A stretch of 38,140 nt of DNA from an uncultured bacterium (GTDB lineage: Bacteria > Patescibacteriota > Gracilibacteria > Absconditabacterales > Absconditicoccaceae). Shown here in pieces: positions 17,815-25,550 of the stretch; positions within the stretch are counted from its first letter, which is position 1, and each line of letters begins with the position of its first letter. The translations under genes and the position numbers were made by a program. The stretch spans positions 1 to 38,140 of the forward strand of contig CAJBLF010000057.1 of NCBI GenBank assembly GCA_903953935.1, in the 5' to 3' direction. The notes beneath the pieces are model-generated. The model ran no database searches, was not told where the DNA came from, and worked only from the letters and a program-made list of their open reading frames with translations.

Positions 17815-18810
17815 TTAGCCAATAAGTGCTTTATCGATATTTGCCAATGCACTATTGATTTCATCAATTGCTTTTCTACCGACTCATTTCATAAGTAGAA
17901 GTTCGCCTTTCTTTTTCTTTTCAAGATCCTCTACATACAAGATATTGTTCTTGATCAATGCGTTTCTTGTTCTTTCGCTGAGTGGAAGCGCATCAATTGG
18001 CATAGTCTTGATGTTGGTCTCTTCATGAAACTTGTCTTGTACTCTATCTAAGTCTTCCAAATCTACTAGGAATGATCTATCGATATATACGTTATCAAAA
18101 ATGAATAACTTAGCATATGATGCCAATACTTCTCAAGCAAACATCATAATCTCTTTTGGAGAGATACCTTTGAATCGTGATTTGATTTCTATGACTAAGA
18201 GGTCTTTAGTAGATCAGGTAAAATCTTCAATAACTTCTTCTACATCATACTTTATGTAATCAATAACTTTGAATTCATTATCTATCAAGAGCATATTTGC
18301 ATCTACATCTTCATCTTTTCTATCGCGAGATCTGAGGTAATCAATACTGTAGTATCCATATCATTTTTCTATTCTAATATCGATATTGAGTTCAAGTGAT
18401 GGGTCAGTGATTTCAAAGAGATCTACATCTTCATTGAGCAGTTCTATACCTGCTGGAAGCTTGATGTTGCTTGAAGTATAACTACCTATACCTGAGAATC
18501 TTTGTGATATCCATTGGATATTGTCCGCTTTCTCATCTACTTTGAAGCGAAGCGTTTTGAAGTTGAGCATCATGTCGATGACACTTTCTTTTACTCAATC
18601 TACTACATGATATTCATGATTTACTCATTTGATTTTTAATCCGGTAATAGCTCACCCGATACTGTATCATAAAATTATTCTTCTCAATGCATTTCCAAGT
18701 GTTTGTCCGAATCCTCTAGGCAGGTATTTTACCTCAAATTTGACGGTCCTATCGTCTACATTTGAGACAATGATTTTTGGAGCTCAGATGAATTTTTGTA
18801 TATCCAACAT
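17815..18810 (-). CDS. rpoA: RNA polymerase subunit alpha
   Basis: 331 residues, both domains present. The N-terminal assembly domain shows EVKYLPRGFGQTLGNALRRIIL (RGFGxTLGNxLRR) and SSNIKLPAGIELLN. The C-terminal domain has LPLSERTRNALIKNNILYVEDLEKKKKGELLLMKGVGRKAIDEIN, which normally contacts UP elements and activators. Nine glycines are UGA codons. It lies between rpsD and rplQ, as in most bacteria. Confidence 0.97.
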
Positions 18811-18861
18811 GCAGAGTAATAAAGAGTAAAAAATATTTTTTGTTTTATTATATACATACTA

Positions 18862-19482
18862 CTATGCTCTAGCGTAGAATTCGATAACCTTCAATAAATC
18901 AGCAGGTACACCAATCTCTCCAACTTGAGGGACATTTAATACTTCTACAACATTAGCTGCTTTATCTAGTTTTACCCATGAAGGTAGCTTGCCTTTATTT
19001 TCTGTAGCATTTTGGCTGTAAAGTGCAGAACTCTTTAATTTTTCTTTGAGGCTGATTTTATCGCCAATATTTACGAATGATGATGATATATTATGTTTCT
19101 TTCCATTTAATAGGAAGTGGCCATGATTGACCATTTGTCTTGCTTGCATCATAGTTTTTGCGAGACCTGATCTATATACTGTAGAATCTACTCTTCTTTC
19201 CAAAAATTGAAAAAGTGCAGTATCATGAGTGATATTTCTGTTTTTTGCATATTTTGCAGCGATATCCTTCACAATCCTTACAAATTGTCTTTCTGACAAC
19301 ATATACATTCTCTTAAGAACTTGCTTGTTTCTAAGCAATTTTCCATATTCAGAAGATCTTTGCATGTTCGCACCATGTTGGCCTGGCAGACTTCTATTCT
19401 TTTTTACATTATATTTTTTTGATCAGAATAGATCAACCTGTTCTCTCCTACATAATTTGAACTTAGGTCCTGTATATCTCAT
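18862..19482 (-). CDS. rpsD: Ribosomal protein uS4
   Basis: 206 residues. MRYTGPKFKLCRREQVDLFG at the N terminus (one UGA-Gly), then SLPGQHGANMQRSSEYGKLL and the S4 RNA-binding domain (LERRVDSTVYRSGLAKTMMQARQMVNHGHFLLNGKKHNISS). S4 nucleates the 30S 5' domain. A short AT-rich repeat fills the gap to rpsK. Confidence 0.97.
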
Positions 19483-19537
19483 TGAATGAATAATGAATAA
19501 TTAAAAATGAATAATGATGGTATATTTCTGAATTCAA
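19483..19537. repeat. AT-rich intergenic element between rpsK and rpsD
   Basis: AATGAATAATGAATAATT, then AATGAATAATGATGGTATA. Similar strings with ATGAATAATGTTGGTAT and CGAATAATATTGGTAT occur near 23401 and 32942. Confidence 0.55.
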
Positions 19538-19948
19538 TTAAATTCTCTTCTTTCTTCTTCATTTACATCCTCAGAATTGGATAGCGGTATCTTCCTTGAT
19601 ATAAGCGATATCGATAAGTCCTATCTCGTTGATAGCTTTGAAAATTCCATCTCTCGCAAGACCGACTCATCTAAAAACAACTCCTATCTCCTTGAGACCA
19701 ATTCCTTGAGCTTCCTTGAGTATTTGTTTCGTCAAAACCTCAGCAGCATATGGTGTGCTTTTTTTACTTCCTTTATACCCTAATTTTCCTGTTCCTCCAC
19801 CAATAACTTTATTCCCATTGGCATCTACCAAGCTAAGAATAGTATTGTTGTCAGTAGTTTGTACATGAAGTACTCAACTCTCCAACTTAAGGTCCTTTTT
19901 CTTTTTAGGAGTAGCGGTTTTTGCTTTTGCAGCTGTAGGTGTAGCCAT
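19538..19948 (-). CDS. rpsK: Ribosomal protein uS11
   Basis: 136 residues. A lysine-rich N-terminal extension (MATPTAAKAKTATPKKKKD) precedes the S11 fold: LHVQTTDNNTILSLVDANGNKVIGGGTGKLGYKGSKKSTPYAAEVLTKQI, and the basic end QFGGCKGRRKKRI. Two glycines near the end are UGA. Confidence 0.95.
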
Positions 19949-19959
19949 ATTCTAAACAA

Positions 19960-20038
19960 TAATAAATGATAAATGGTGACGTATTGAGAATCGAGATGTT
20001 GAGAGTTGGGAGATAATTCTCCACACTCCATATCTCCA
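19960..20038. repeat. Purine/pyrimidine-rich inverted repeat between rpsM and rpsK
   Basis: GAGATGTTGAGAGTTGGGAGA is followed by TCTCCACACTCCATATCTCC, giving an imperfect hairpin. Its wording (GGAGAGT, GATGTTGAGAG) resembles the larger inverted repeat at 25340-25535. Confidence 0.4.
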
Positions 20039-20413
20039 CTATTTCTTAAGTACTGGTCTTACTTTATTTCTTCCAAGAAGTTTTTTAGCTGTTTTTGCAT
20101 TTTTTCTTGTCAATTGTCCTCTAACAGGTAATCCGAGATTATGTCTCATACCTCTATAGCATTTAATTTCCTTAAGTCTTTTGATGGCAAATGCTATCTC
20201 CCTTTTGAGATCATTTTCAAGAACGTATTTTGCTATCTGTTCAAGGATTTTTTTCTGTTCATCTTCAGTAATATCCTTTACCTTTTTGAGGTAATTGATA
20301 CCAGCATTATCAAGTATAGTCTTGGATCTCTTGAGACCAATACCGTACAAAGAAGTGAGTCAGATCCAGATAGATTTATTTTCTGGTAAAACGTGTCACG
20401 ATAGTCTAAACAT
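20039..20413 (-). CDS. rpsM: Ribosomal protein uS13
   Basis: 124 residues: MFRLSGHVLPENKSIWIGLTSLYGIGLKRSKTIL with two UGA-Gly codons in the first 20 positions, GMRHNLGLPVRGQLTRKNAKTAKKLLGR at the C terminus. It follows rpmJ, the standard order. Confidence 0.97.
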
Positions 20414-20438
20414 GCGAGTATAAAACAAATAAATAAAA

Positions 20439-20555
20439 TTATCCTTGTCTTGCTTTGTGTCTAGGATTTTTCTTGCAGACAACATAGAGTATTCCCTTTC
20501 TTTTTACTATCTGGCAATACATACACCTTTTGTGGAGAGAGGATTTAACTTTCAT
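20439..20555 (-). CDS. rpmJ: Ribosomal protein bL36
   Basis: 38 residues: [21 protein letters not shown] then [15 protein letters not shown]. Three of the four zinc-ligand positions read as Cys, Cys and Cys, with the final His (PRHK). It lies between infA and rpsM as in most bacteria. Confidence 0.96.
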   Translation of the reverse strand: MKVKSSLHKRCMYCQIVKRKGILYVVCKKNPRHKARQG

Positions 20556-20584
20556 CTTAAGTCAGTAATACTAAATAAAGGTAA

Positions 20585-20818
20585 TTATTTTTTGTAATCA
20601 TTGTATCTAAAGATTATACGTCATTGTCACATATCATACTGATTGATTTCTAGTTTTACTCGATCTCAAGGGATGATAGAGATATTGGACTGGGTCATCC
20701 TTCATGATTTCTTGCAACGGACAAGCGTGTCTACTTCTTTGAGTTTTACCTTAAAAAATCATGCAGGCAATACCTCGAGGACTTCTCCATCTCGTTCCAA
20801 AACTCATTCTTTACCCAT
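20585..20818 (-). CDS. infA: Translation initiation factor IF-1
   Basis: 77 residues, S1/OB fold: MGKEGVLERDGEVLEVLPAG at the N terminus, then a FFKVKL strand, [27 protein letters not shown] at the end. Five glycines are UGA codons, which hides the whole gene under the standard code. The start overlaps the rplU stop by 8 bp, which suggests translational coupling. Confidence 0.95.
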
Positions 20819-21134
20819 TAATTTCGATCTTTTTAATGTCTAAAAGCGATTGATGTGGTCTAAATCCAATCGTTCTTTGGTATCTATTTTTTCTCTTAAA
20901 TTTGATAACTCTGATTTTGTCTCCCTTTTGATTTTTTGCTACGACACATTCAACTTTAGCTTTAGCGATATATGGAGCACCGACGATTACTTTTTCGCCT
21001 TTATCATCAAATGCTAAGAGCACAGTATCGATGGTCATCTTCGCACCTTCGTCCAAATCCACATTATCAACAGTGATAGTGTCTCCTTCTTGTACGATAT
21101 ATTGGTGTCCTTTGAGTTCTACAACAGCATACAT
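20811..21134 (-). CDS. rplU: Ribosomal protein bL21
   Basis: 107 residues: MYAVVELKGHQYIVQEGDTI, VLLAFDDKGEKVIVGAPYI, and the basic C-terminal KFKRKNRYQRTIGFRPHQS, which is the L21 signature. It overlaps infA by 8 bp. L21 in front of infA is not the arrangement of model bacteria, where rplU pairs with rpmA. Confidence 0.96.
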   Translation of the reverse strand: MYAVVELKGHQYIVQEGDTITVDNVDLDEGAKMTIDTVLLAFDDKGEKVIVGAPYIAKAKVECVVAKNQKGDKIRVIKFKRKNRYQRTIGFRPHQSLLDIKKIEING

Positions 21135-21195
21135 GACTAATTAAGAATTAATAATTAAAAACCTCGCTTCAACGTTTAATCGTTTAAACGATTTT

Positions 21196-21447
21196 TCATA
21201 ACTGGGCAAGTGTATTGTATTTTTTCTTATTTGTTCTATATGCATGAGAGACAATAGCTTTAAGTCTTCTATATCTTCTTGCACCAGGAAACTTATAGGA
21301 AACAAACTTTCTATATCGTTTGGTATTATAGTGCTTTTGCTTCTTAGCTTTGTCCAAGATATGAGACGCTCGGAGCTCTTTTTTGTAGAAAGAAATCATC
21401 CTTTCGTTGGTATTGAGATCTCAAGTTCTTCGAATAGTGAATCCCAT
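21196..21447 (-). CDS. rpsU: Probable ribosomal protein bS21
   Basis: 83 residues, very basic. MGFTIRRTGDLNTNERMISFYKKELRASHILDKAKKQKHYNTKRYRKF resembles the bS21 core (the segment in which a basic helix is followed by L-x-E-x-R-R-R-E-x-Y-x-K-P). The remaining 30 residues are an Arg/Lys/Tyr-rich extension. It lies just upstream of rplU in the ribosomal block. The assignment rests on size, charge, pattern and context and is less certain than its neighbours. The N terminus includes one UGA-Gly. Confidence 0.6.
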
Positions 21448-21504
21448 GAATAAAAAATTGATAAATAAAAAAAAGTTTTTAGCCGTGTGAATATATAACT
21501 ATTC

Positions 21505-21690
21505 CATCAAAATGCAAGACTTTTTTCAGAATTGTCTACTTCTTCAAGTAGAATCCGTCTTACTTAGCATTCATTTCGACGTCTAAACGGGTTGGCTCGG
21601 AGCTGGAATAGAATTCGCCTAAGCGAACAGGCCGTCACATAGTCGCCTAGGCGACTGGGTGGGTTCGTTATTGGCTACGAGTTTTTTTGT
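21505..21690. other. GC-rich structured segment, possible ncRNA or leader
   Basis: This stretch is clearly richer in GC than its surroundings and holds perfect hairpins: TCTACTT/AAGTAGA (tetraloop CTTC), TTCGC/GCGAA (CTAA) and AGTCGCC/GGCGACT. It has no coding potential and lies between tRNA-Leu and the rpsU-like gene. On the plus strand it ends in seven T (21682-21688). I looked for tmRNA, RNase P, SRP and 5S hallmarks and found none convincing. Confidence 0.4.
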
Positions 21691-21712
21691 CTGTGATATT
21701 AGTTATATAAGT

Positions 21713-21796
21713 TGCCCGGAGCCGGAATCGAACCGGCACGACATTTCTGTCGCAGGATTTTAAGTCCTGTGCGTCTACCAATTCCGCCATCCGGGC
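21713..21796 (-). tRNA. tRNA-Leu(UAA)
   Basis: 84 nt. The acceptor stem GCCCGGA closes with TCCGGGC and discriminator A. The anticodon loop CTTAAAA gives UAA. There is a long class II variable arm (CGACAGAAATGTCG). The T-loop is TTCGATT. CCA is not encoded. Confidence 0.96.
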
Positions 21797-21800
21797 AGAA

Positions 21801-21822
21801 AAAACAACCGCAAGGTTGTTTT
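21801..21822. terminator. Terminator after rplT
   Basis: AACAACC GCAA GGTTGTT palindrome with A-run on one side and T-run on the other; on the minus strand it follows the rplT stop and precedes tRNA-Leu. Confidence 0.75.
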
Positions 21823-22168
21823 ATTTTACGATTTCTGCATATACTTTGTCAAATACTTGAGGGAATGCGATCGCGATATTAGAAAGAACCTTTCTATCAA
21901 GAATGACATTCTTTTTTGTCATACTTCCGATGAAGGTGCTATATCTGTTGCCTTTTTCTTTTACAGCAGCAGAAAGTCTTTCGATTCGAAGTCTTCTGAA
22001 GTCTCTCTTCTTCTCTTTTCTACTTTTGTAAGCATGTTGTCATTGTTTTACCAATGCCAATCTTACTTGTTTATATACTTTGCTTCTTCATAGTCTAAAT
22101 CCCTTTGCTAATCTAATGAATTTCTTATGTCTTCTTTGTCTTTGAAGTCCATTGGTTACTCTTACCAT
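21821..22168 (-). CDS. rplT: Ribosomal protein bL20
   Basis: 115 residues: MVRVTNGLQRQRRHKKFIRLAKGF, then LGRSKVYKQVRLALVKQGQHAYKSRKEKKRDFRRL, and NRYSTFIGSMTKKNVILDRKVLSNIAI. Classical last gene of the infC-rpmI-rplT operon; 5 bp separate it from rpmI. L20 usually autoregulates this operon. Confidence 0.97.
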
Positions 22169-22173
22169 CTTAC

Positions 22174-22374
22174 TTATTGGTTATAAGGAAATAAAGTTTT
22201 TACTTTTTTTACATATGTTTTGGATAATGAAACTCAATATCCATCACTTTTATTATTGTCGCCTTTGTTGGTCAACAAATGATTGTTGCAAGCTTTTTTG
22301 AACAATACCTTTCAGGTTGCAGTAATCTTAAATCTTTTTTTTGCTCACGAATGAGTTTTTAGCCCTTTTCCCAT
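22174..22374 (-). CDS. rpmI: Ribosomal protein bL35
   Basis: 66 residues: MGKGLKTHSGAKKRFKITATGKVLFKKACNNHLL, the L35 pattern, with a C-terminal half more divergent than usual (GDNNKSDGYGVSLSKTYVKKVKTLFPYNQ). It starts 4 bp after the infC stop. Confidence 0.93.
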
Positions 22375-22378
22375 GATA

Positions 22379-22930
22379 TTATTTACTGAATAAAATGATA
22401 CTATATCCTTGTGCTTCTTGTTTTGGAGTCTCAAATTGAGATTTTCCGTACTCTGCCAAGTCGCCTTTTATTTTTACAAGTTTCTCTATCGCTTTGTTAG
22501 CATATATTTTTTCTCTTCACTTCAACTTAATAAAGAATTTTACATTATATCTCTCTTTCAAAAACTCAATTGCCTTTTTTATCTTTAATTGGAGATCGTT
22601 TTCTCCGATAGCATAGTTAAGTTTTATTTCTTTAAGAACAGTTGGTTTCATTGTTTTTCTTTTTTCTTTGTCGTCTTTTCCTTTTTGATACATATATTTA
22701 CCATAGTCTACCATCTTGACTGTTGATGTCATGGTTGTCTGATCGTACCTTATTTGTACTAAATCCATACCTTGTTCTTCTGCCATTTCAAGAGCTCTTT
22801 TTCTAGGAAATGTTCATACATTAGCTCAAGACTCATCCAAAACAATAATAGTGGGCGCCTTAATTTGTTCGTTAAGGTAAACCATAAATGTTCTATCCTT
22901 GTTAAAGGTATTGCTTGGTCTTGTATCCAT
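22379..22930 (-). CDS. infC: Translation initiation factor IF-3
   Basis: 183 residues. N-domain: VYLNEQIKAPTIIVLDESGANVGTFPRKRALEMAEEQGMDLVQI; C-domain: KEIKLNYAIGENDLQLKIKKAIEFLKERYNVKFFIKLKGRE. First gene of infC-rpmI-rplT. The ATG at 22930 gives a 15-residue N-terminal tail; ATG 22885 (MVYLNEQ) is an alternative start. Confidence 0.95.
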
Positions 22931-22961
22931 ACAGTAGTACAAAGGTAAAAAAACAAACATT

Positions 22962-23035
22962 CACTCCCGGCGGGATTTGAACCCGCGATCTTCACCGTGA
23001 GAGGGTGACGTCCTAGACCACTAGACTACGAGAGC
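22962..23035 (-). tRNA. tRNA-Glu(CUC)
   Basis: 74 nt. Acceptor GCTCTCG pairs with CGGGAGT (with G-U pairs), discriminator G. Anticodon loop CTCTCAC gives CUC. T-loop TTCAAAT. No encoded CCA. Confidence 0.93.
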
Positions 23036-23040
23036 ACTAC

Positions 23041-23125
23041 ATTAATTTCAAATTATGAATTACAAATTACTAATTATAAATTTAGAATTAATATATTGGT
23101 CATTAGTCATTGGTAATTATATATT
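23041..23125. repeat. AT-rich spacer with tandem words between tRNA-Glu and tRNA-Arg
   Basis: AATTATGAATTACAAATTACTAATTATAAATTTAGAATTAATATATTGG-type low-complexity sequence followed by GGTCATTAGTCATTGGTAATTA. It looks like the AT-rich intergenic repeats at 19483, 23401 and 32930. Confidence 0.4.
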
Positions 23126-23197
23126 TACCCCTGCCAAGAATCGAACTTGGATCCACAGCTTAGAAGGCTGTTGTTCTATCCATTGAACTACAGGAGC
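23126..23197 (-). tRNA. tRNA-Arg(UCU)
   Basis: 72 nt. Acceptor GCTCCTG pairs with CAGGGGT, discriminator A. Anticodon loop CTTCTAA gives UCU. T-loop TTCGATT. Confidence 0.94.
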
Positions 23198-23306
23198 ATA
23201 CTAGCTAAACCAAGGAAGGTACTCTATGTATATACAGTGTCGCTTGGCTAATTTTTCACTATGCTCGCTCTAGCAAAACACATGAAATCGTTTAATAAAA
23301 TAAGTT

Positions 23307-23389
23307 TGGGGAGAGTAGGATTTGAACCTACGTAGCCGTGAGGCGTCAGATTTACAGTCTGATGCAATTGACCGCTCTGCCATCTCCCC
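23307..23389 (-). tRNA. tRNA-Tyr(GUA)
   Basis: 83 nt, class II. Acceptor GGGGAGA/TCTCCCC, discriminator A. Anticodon loop CTGTAAA gives GUA. The variable arm (CGCCTCACGGC) has bacterial Tyr length. Confidence 0.95.
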
Positions 23390-23397
23390 ATACTTTA

Positions 23398-23492
23398 TCA
23401 CAATGAATAATTAATAATTAAGAATGAATAATGTTGGTATTTCTTTTTGATTTATTCAAATTTTTCATCATTCATTTTTCATCATTCATTAG
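23398..23492. repeat. AT-rich inverted-repeat element between tRNA-Tyr and tRNA-Ala
   Basis: AATGAATAATTAATAATTAAG and AATGAATAATGTTGGTAT on the left; CATCATTCATTTTTCATC and ATTCATTAG on the right. The same layout occurs at 32925-33056. Confidence 0.6.
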
Positions 23493-23500
23493 TTTAATGG

Positions 23501-23574
23501 TGGACCCTAGGGGAGTCGAACCCCTCGCCTCCTGCGTGCAAAGCAGGCGCTCTAGCCAAATGAGCTAAGGGCCC
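23501..23574 (-). tRNA. tRNA-Ala(UGC)
   Basis: 74 nt. Acceptor GGGCCCT pairs with AGGGTCC, discriminator A. Anticodon loop TTTGCAC gives UGC. T-loop TTCGACT. The usual Ala G3-U70 pair appears as G3 opposite T in this stem. Confidence 0.94.
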
Positions 23575-23664
23575 ATAAATGGGCAATAACATTTTTTTTT
23601 ATTGGAGTCGGGATGTGTAATTATCTCGAAACTGGATTGATGAATTGTGTACAAACACATGAGA

Positions 23665-23925
23665 TTACTGAGATAATGTTGTGGTTGCTTTGTCAAATCC
23701 TGTTAGATTTTCTGTAGGTGAACTAGTAGGTATCACACCAAAGAGAACTAAGAATCCGATGATCATAATACCGAAACCAAAGATAATGAATCAGTTTCTC
23801 GTGCCTCAAAGATTTTTTTCAAACCGAGAGACAGGTCCAAATATCTCATAGAGATATGAAGAAAAGTAGATGATAGATCAGCCCATTCATGCGATAAGCA
23901 ATCAGACGATAATTTGTTTTGCCAT
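23665..23925 (-). CDS. Small two-helix membrane protein, 86 aa
   Basis: No recognised family. Residues 1-25 (MAKQIIVGLLIAGMGGSIIYF) and 44-66 (GFIIFGFGIMIIGFLVLFGVIP) form two hydrophobic helices with a short charged loop (RFEKNLGGTRNG) and a polar C-terminal tail. Five glycines are UGA codons. It sits between tRNA-Ala and the UGA-decoding tRNA. Its size is that of a small secretion or respiratory subunit, but nothing specific supports that. Confidence 0.75.
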
Positions 23926-23948
23926 ATGTTTTAGTTGAAGTAGTAAGT

Positions 23949-24022
23949 AGCGGATAACGGGACTCGAACCCGTACGAACAGAGCTGAAGTCTGCTATGCT
24001 ACACCAATTACATCATATCCGC
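23949..24022 (-). tRNA. tRNA-Gly(UCA), the UGA-decoding suppressor of this code
   Basis: 74 nt. The anticodon stem GCAGA/TCTGT holds the loop CTTCAGC, so positions 34-36 read UCA, which pairs with UGA. The acceptor stem starts GCGGATA and closes TATCCGC, with discriminator U73. G1-C72, C2-G71 and U73 are the known bacterial glycyl-tRNA identity elements, while tRNA-Trp has G73. The T-arm is ACGGG TTCGAGT CCCGT. This is the tRNA expected for code 25 and explains the in-frame UGA-Gly codons throughout the window. Confidence 0.95.
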
Positions 24023-24193
24023 ACATCAGTAATTTAAGCAATAACGAAAAAATCTTCGTGGGATACATATATAGATATTTAACTCAAAATCAAGCGCTTT
24101 TTGTCATATTATGGCTATATTTATATTTTTGTTGGATCAAAATAGAGAAAAACGACGTTTTACCATGTATAGTAGAGATAGTATTGTCGTGTT

Positions 24194-24853
24194 CTAAAAC
24201 CTTTCAAAATATACATGCATATATCATAAATGGGTGAGTTTTTTGATGATATCATCAATGACTTCTGGCTTTCAACAGACGTAAAATTCAGTTGCAGGAT
24301 CAAACAACATAGTACTGATGTCTATTCTTCAGGTAGTATATCAAGGAAGTGATTCCTGTGAAAGATGTATTTCATAGTTCAATCCATGTATTTTTTTGAT
24401 TCTTTCTTCATAAAAAAGATCTTTTTTGGTGGACACAGAAAATAATAATTGTTTTTTTGTCGTACAATATTTTGCCATATTGATAAGAGGAACTATGCCT
24501 ACGCCTGTTCAAATAAAGACTTTTGGAAGTAGTGTGTCTTGGAGTACAAAATGTCCAGATATCCTACTAATAGTTATTTCGTCTGCGATATGGATTTTTT
24601 TGATTGCAGTAGCTCATCTTCCGGTATCGGAAAGTTTAATAGCAAAAATCAGCATGGTTTTTTCATTGTCTGTGTCTTGATCTACTATGGAATATACCCT
24701 CTGGAAGGGACCCTGATCATCCTCAAACAAAAACATCGCCCATTGTCCGGGAATAACATATGCCTCTGTATATGTTTCAATAGTAAGTTCTAGTACGTTA
24801 TCTGTTAGCATCTGACGATTGATGACTTTGGCCTTGATTCATTCTTGATTCAT
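24194..24853 (-). CDS. FAD/NAD(P)-binding oxidoreductase (ferredoxin-NADP reductase-like)
   Basis: 219 residues. An N-terminal FAD-binding beta-barrel (IPGQWAMFLFED, RVYSIVDQ as the RxYS-type flavin motif) and a C-terminal NAD(P)-binding domain (VFIGTGVGIVPLINMA and YVCGKPEVIDDII, the CGxP motif near the end). This is the FNR-like fold of flavodoxin/ferredoxin reductases and phenol hydroxylase-type reductases. No Fe-S domain is attached, so the partner (ferredoxin, rubredoxin or quinone) is unknown. The adjacent thioredoxin-like lipoprotein and the rubrerythrin further on may belong to the same redox theme. UGA encodes five or more glycines. Confidence 0.88.
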
Positions 24854-24875
24854 ATATTCAACAAGAGATAAAATA

Positions 24876-25211
24876 TTACGGAAGCGTACAGTTCGTTTTG
24901 TTTGCAAGTGTACTAAGTTCCTGGAATCCCTCCAATTGTGTTCCATCTTTAAATTCCCAGGTAGGAACTCATTTGAGCTGAGAACAACGTTCAAATTCCT
25001 TGGTACATTCTACATAGGTAATCTTGGTGAAGCTATCGCCAAAAGCTTCCTTTTGTTTTTGACAATGTTGACAGGTTAAGCTACCATATATGACTGCTCA
25101 TTGGTCAGTTAGACATTGAGCAAAAGTATCTAAATTTTTACTTGGAGTTTGTTGAGCACATCCTGCAAAAAATATCACAGCAAATATTCCTACAAAAGCA
25201 ATTTTTTTCAT
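24876..25211 (-). CDS. Thioredoxin-like lipoprotein
   Basis: 111 residues. A lipoprotein signal peptide (MKKIAFVGIFAVIFFAGC) ends at a lipobox Cys; the mature part begins AQQTPSKNLDTF. The redox motif CQHC follows YGSLT near residue 47, then KQKEAFGDSF and a cis-Pro segment GVPTWEF. It resembles the thioredoxin-like partners of VKOR-type disulfide systems (Y-G-x-x-C-x-x-C-x-x-x-K). Two further Cys (VECTKEFERC) could form a second disulfide. It would act outside the membrane in disulfide formation or reduction. It is 22 bp upstream of the oxidoreductase on the same strand, so probably co-transcribed. Confidence 0.88.
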
Positions 25212-25550
25212 ACTACTATATATAAGGGGTAAAATACAACCCAGGTACTATAATTTTTTGTCTAAAACTTTCAACCAAAAATGATTAATCCAGGAAGTTC
25301 TTTGCCTACAAAATTTGACAAAATGACGGGTAGGGAGTATAATAGGAAGTGAATCGGGCTATGGAGAATAGCGACATACATACATTCGGTGTTGAGACAT
25401 TGAGGATTGAAAGTTGAGTGTTTATTGTTTTGGTTTTTACTCTCCACATCTCCATCTTCCACTCTCCACCTTTCCATGTTTCCTTTGTCTCATTCTCCAC
25501 CCTCCATTCTTCACTCTCAACTTTCCAACATTTCGTTTTACCACTAACGT
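25212..25550. repeat. Intergenic region with a long purine/pyrimidine inverted repeat
   Basis: About 340 bp without a gene. From 25389 to 25416 the plus strand reads GTTGAGACATTGAGGATTGAAAGTTG-like words; from 25438 to 25535 it is pyrimidine-rich with repeated CTCCACATCTCCATC, CTCTCCACC, CTCCACCCTCC and finally CTCAACTTTCCAAC, which complements the left side (GAAAGTTGAG). It can form a long imperfect hairpin. No promoter is obvious before the ATPase gene. Confidence 0.55.

Noticed and set aside
21505-21690. tmRNA, RNase P RNA, SRP RNA or 5S rRNA
   Set aside because: I found no ALAA-type tag frame, no GAGGAAAGTCC-type core, no GGAAGG/AGCAGCC apical motif and no 5S-like pairing.
23949-24022. 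tRNA-Trp(UCA) and genetic code 4 (UGA = Trp)
   Set aside because: The discriminator is U, not G, and conserved TGA positions are Gly in all families examined, never Trp.
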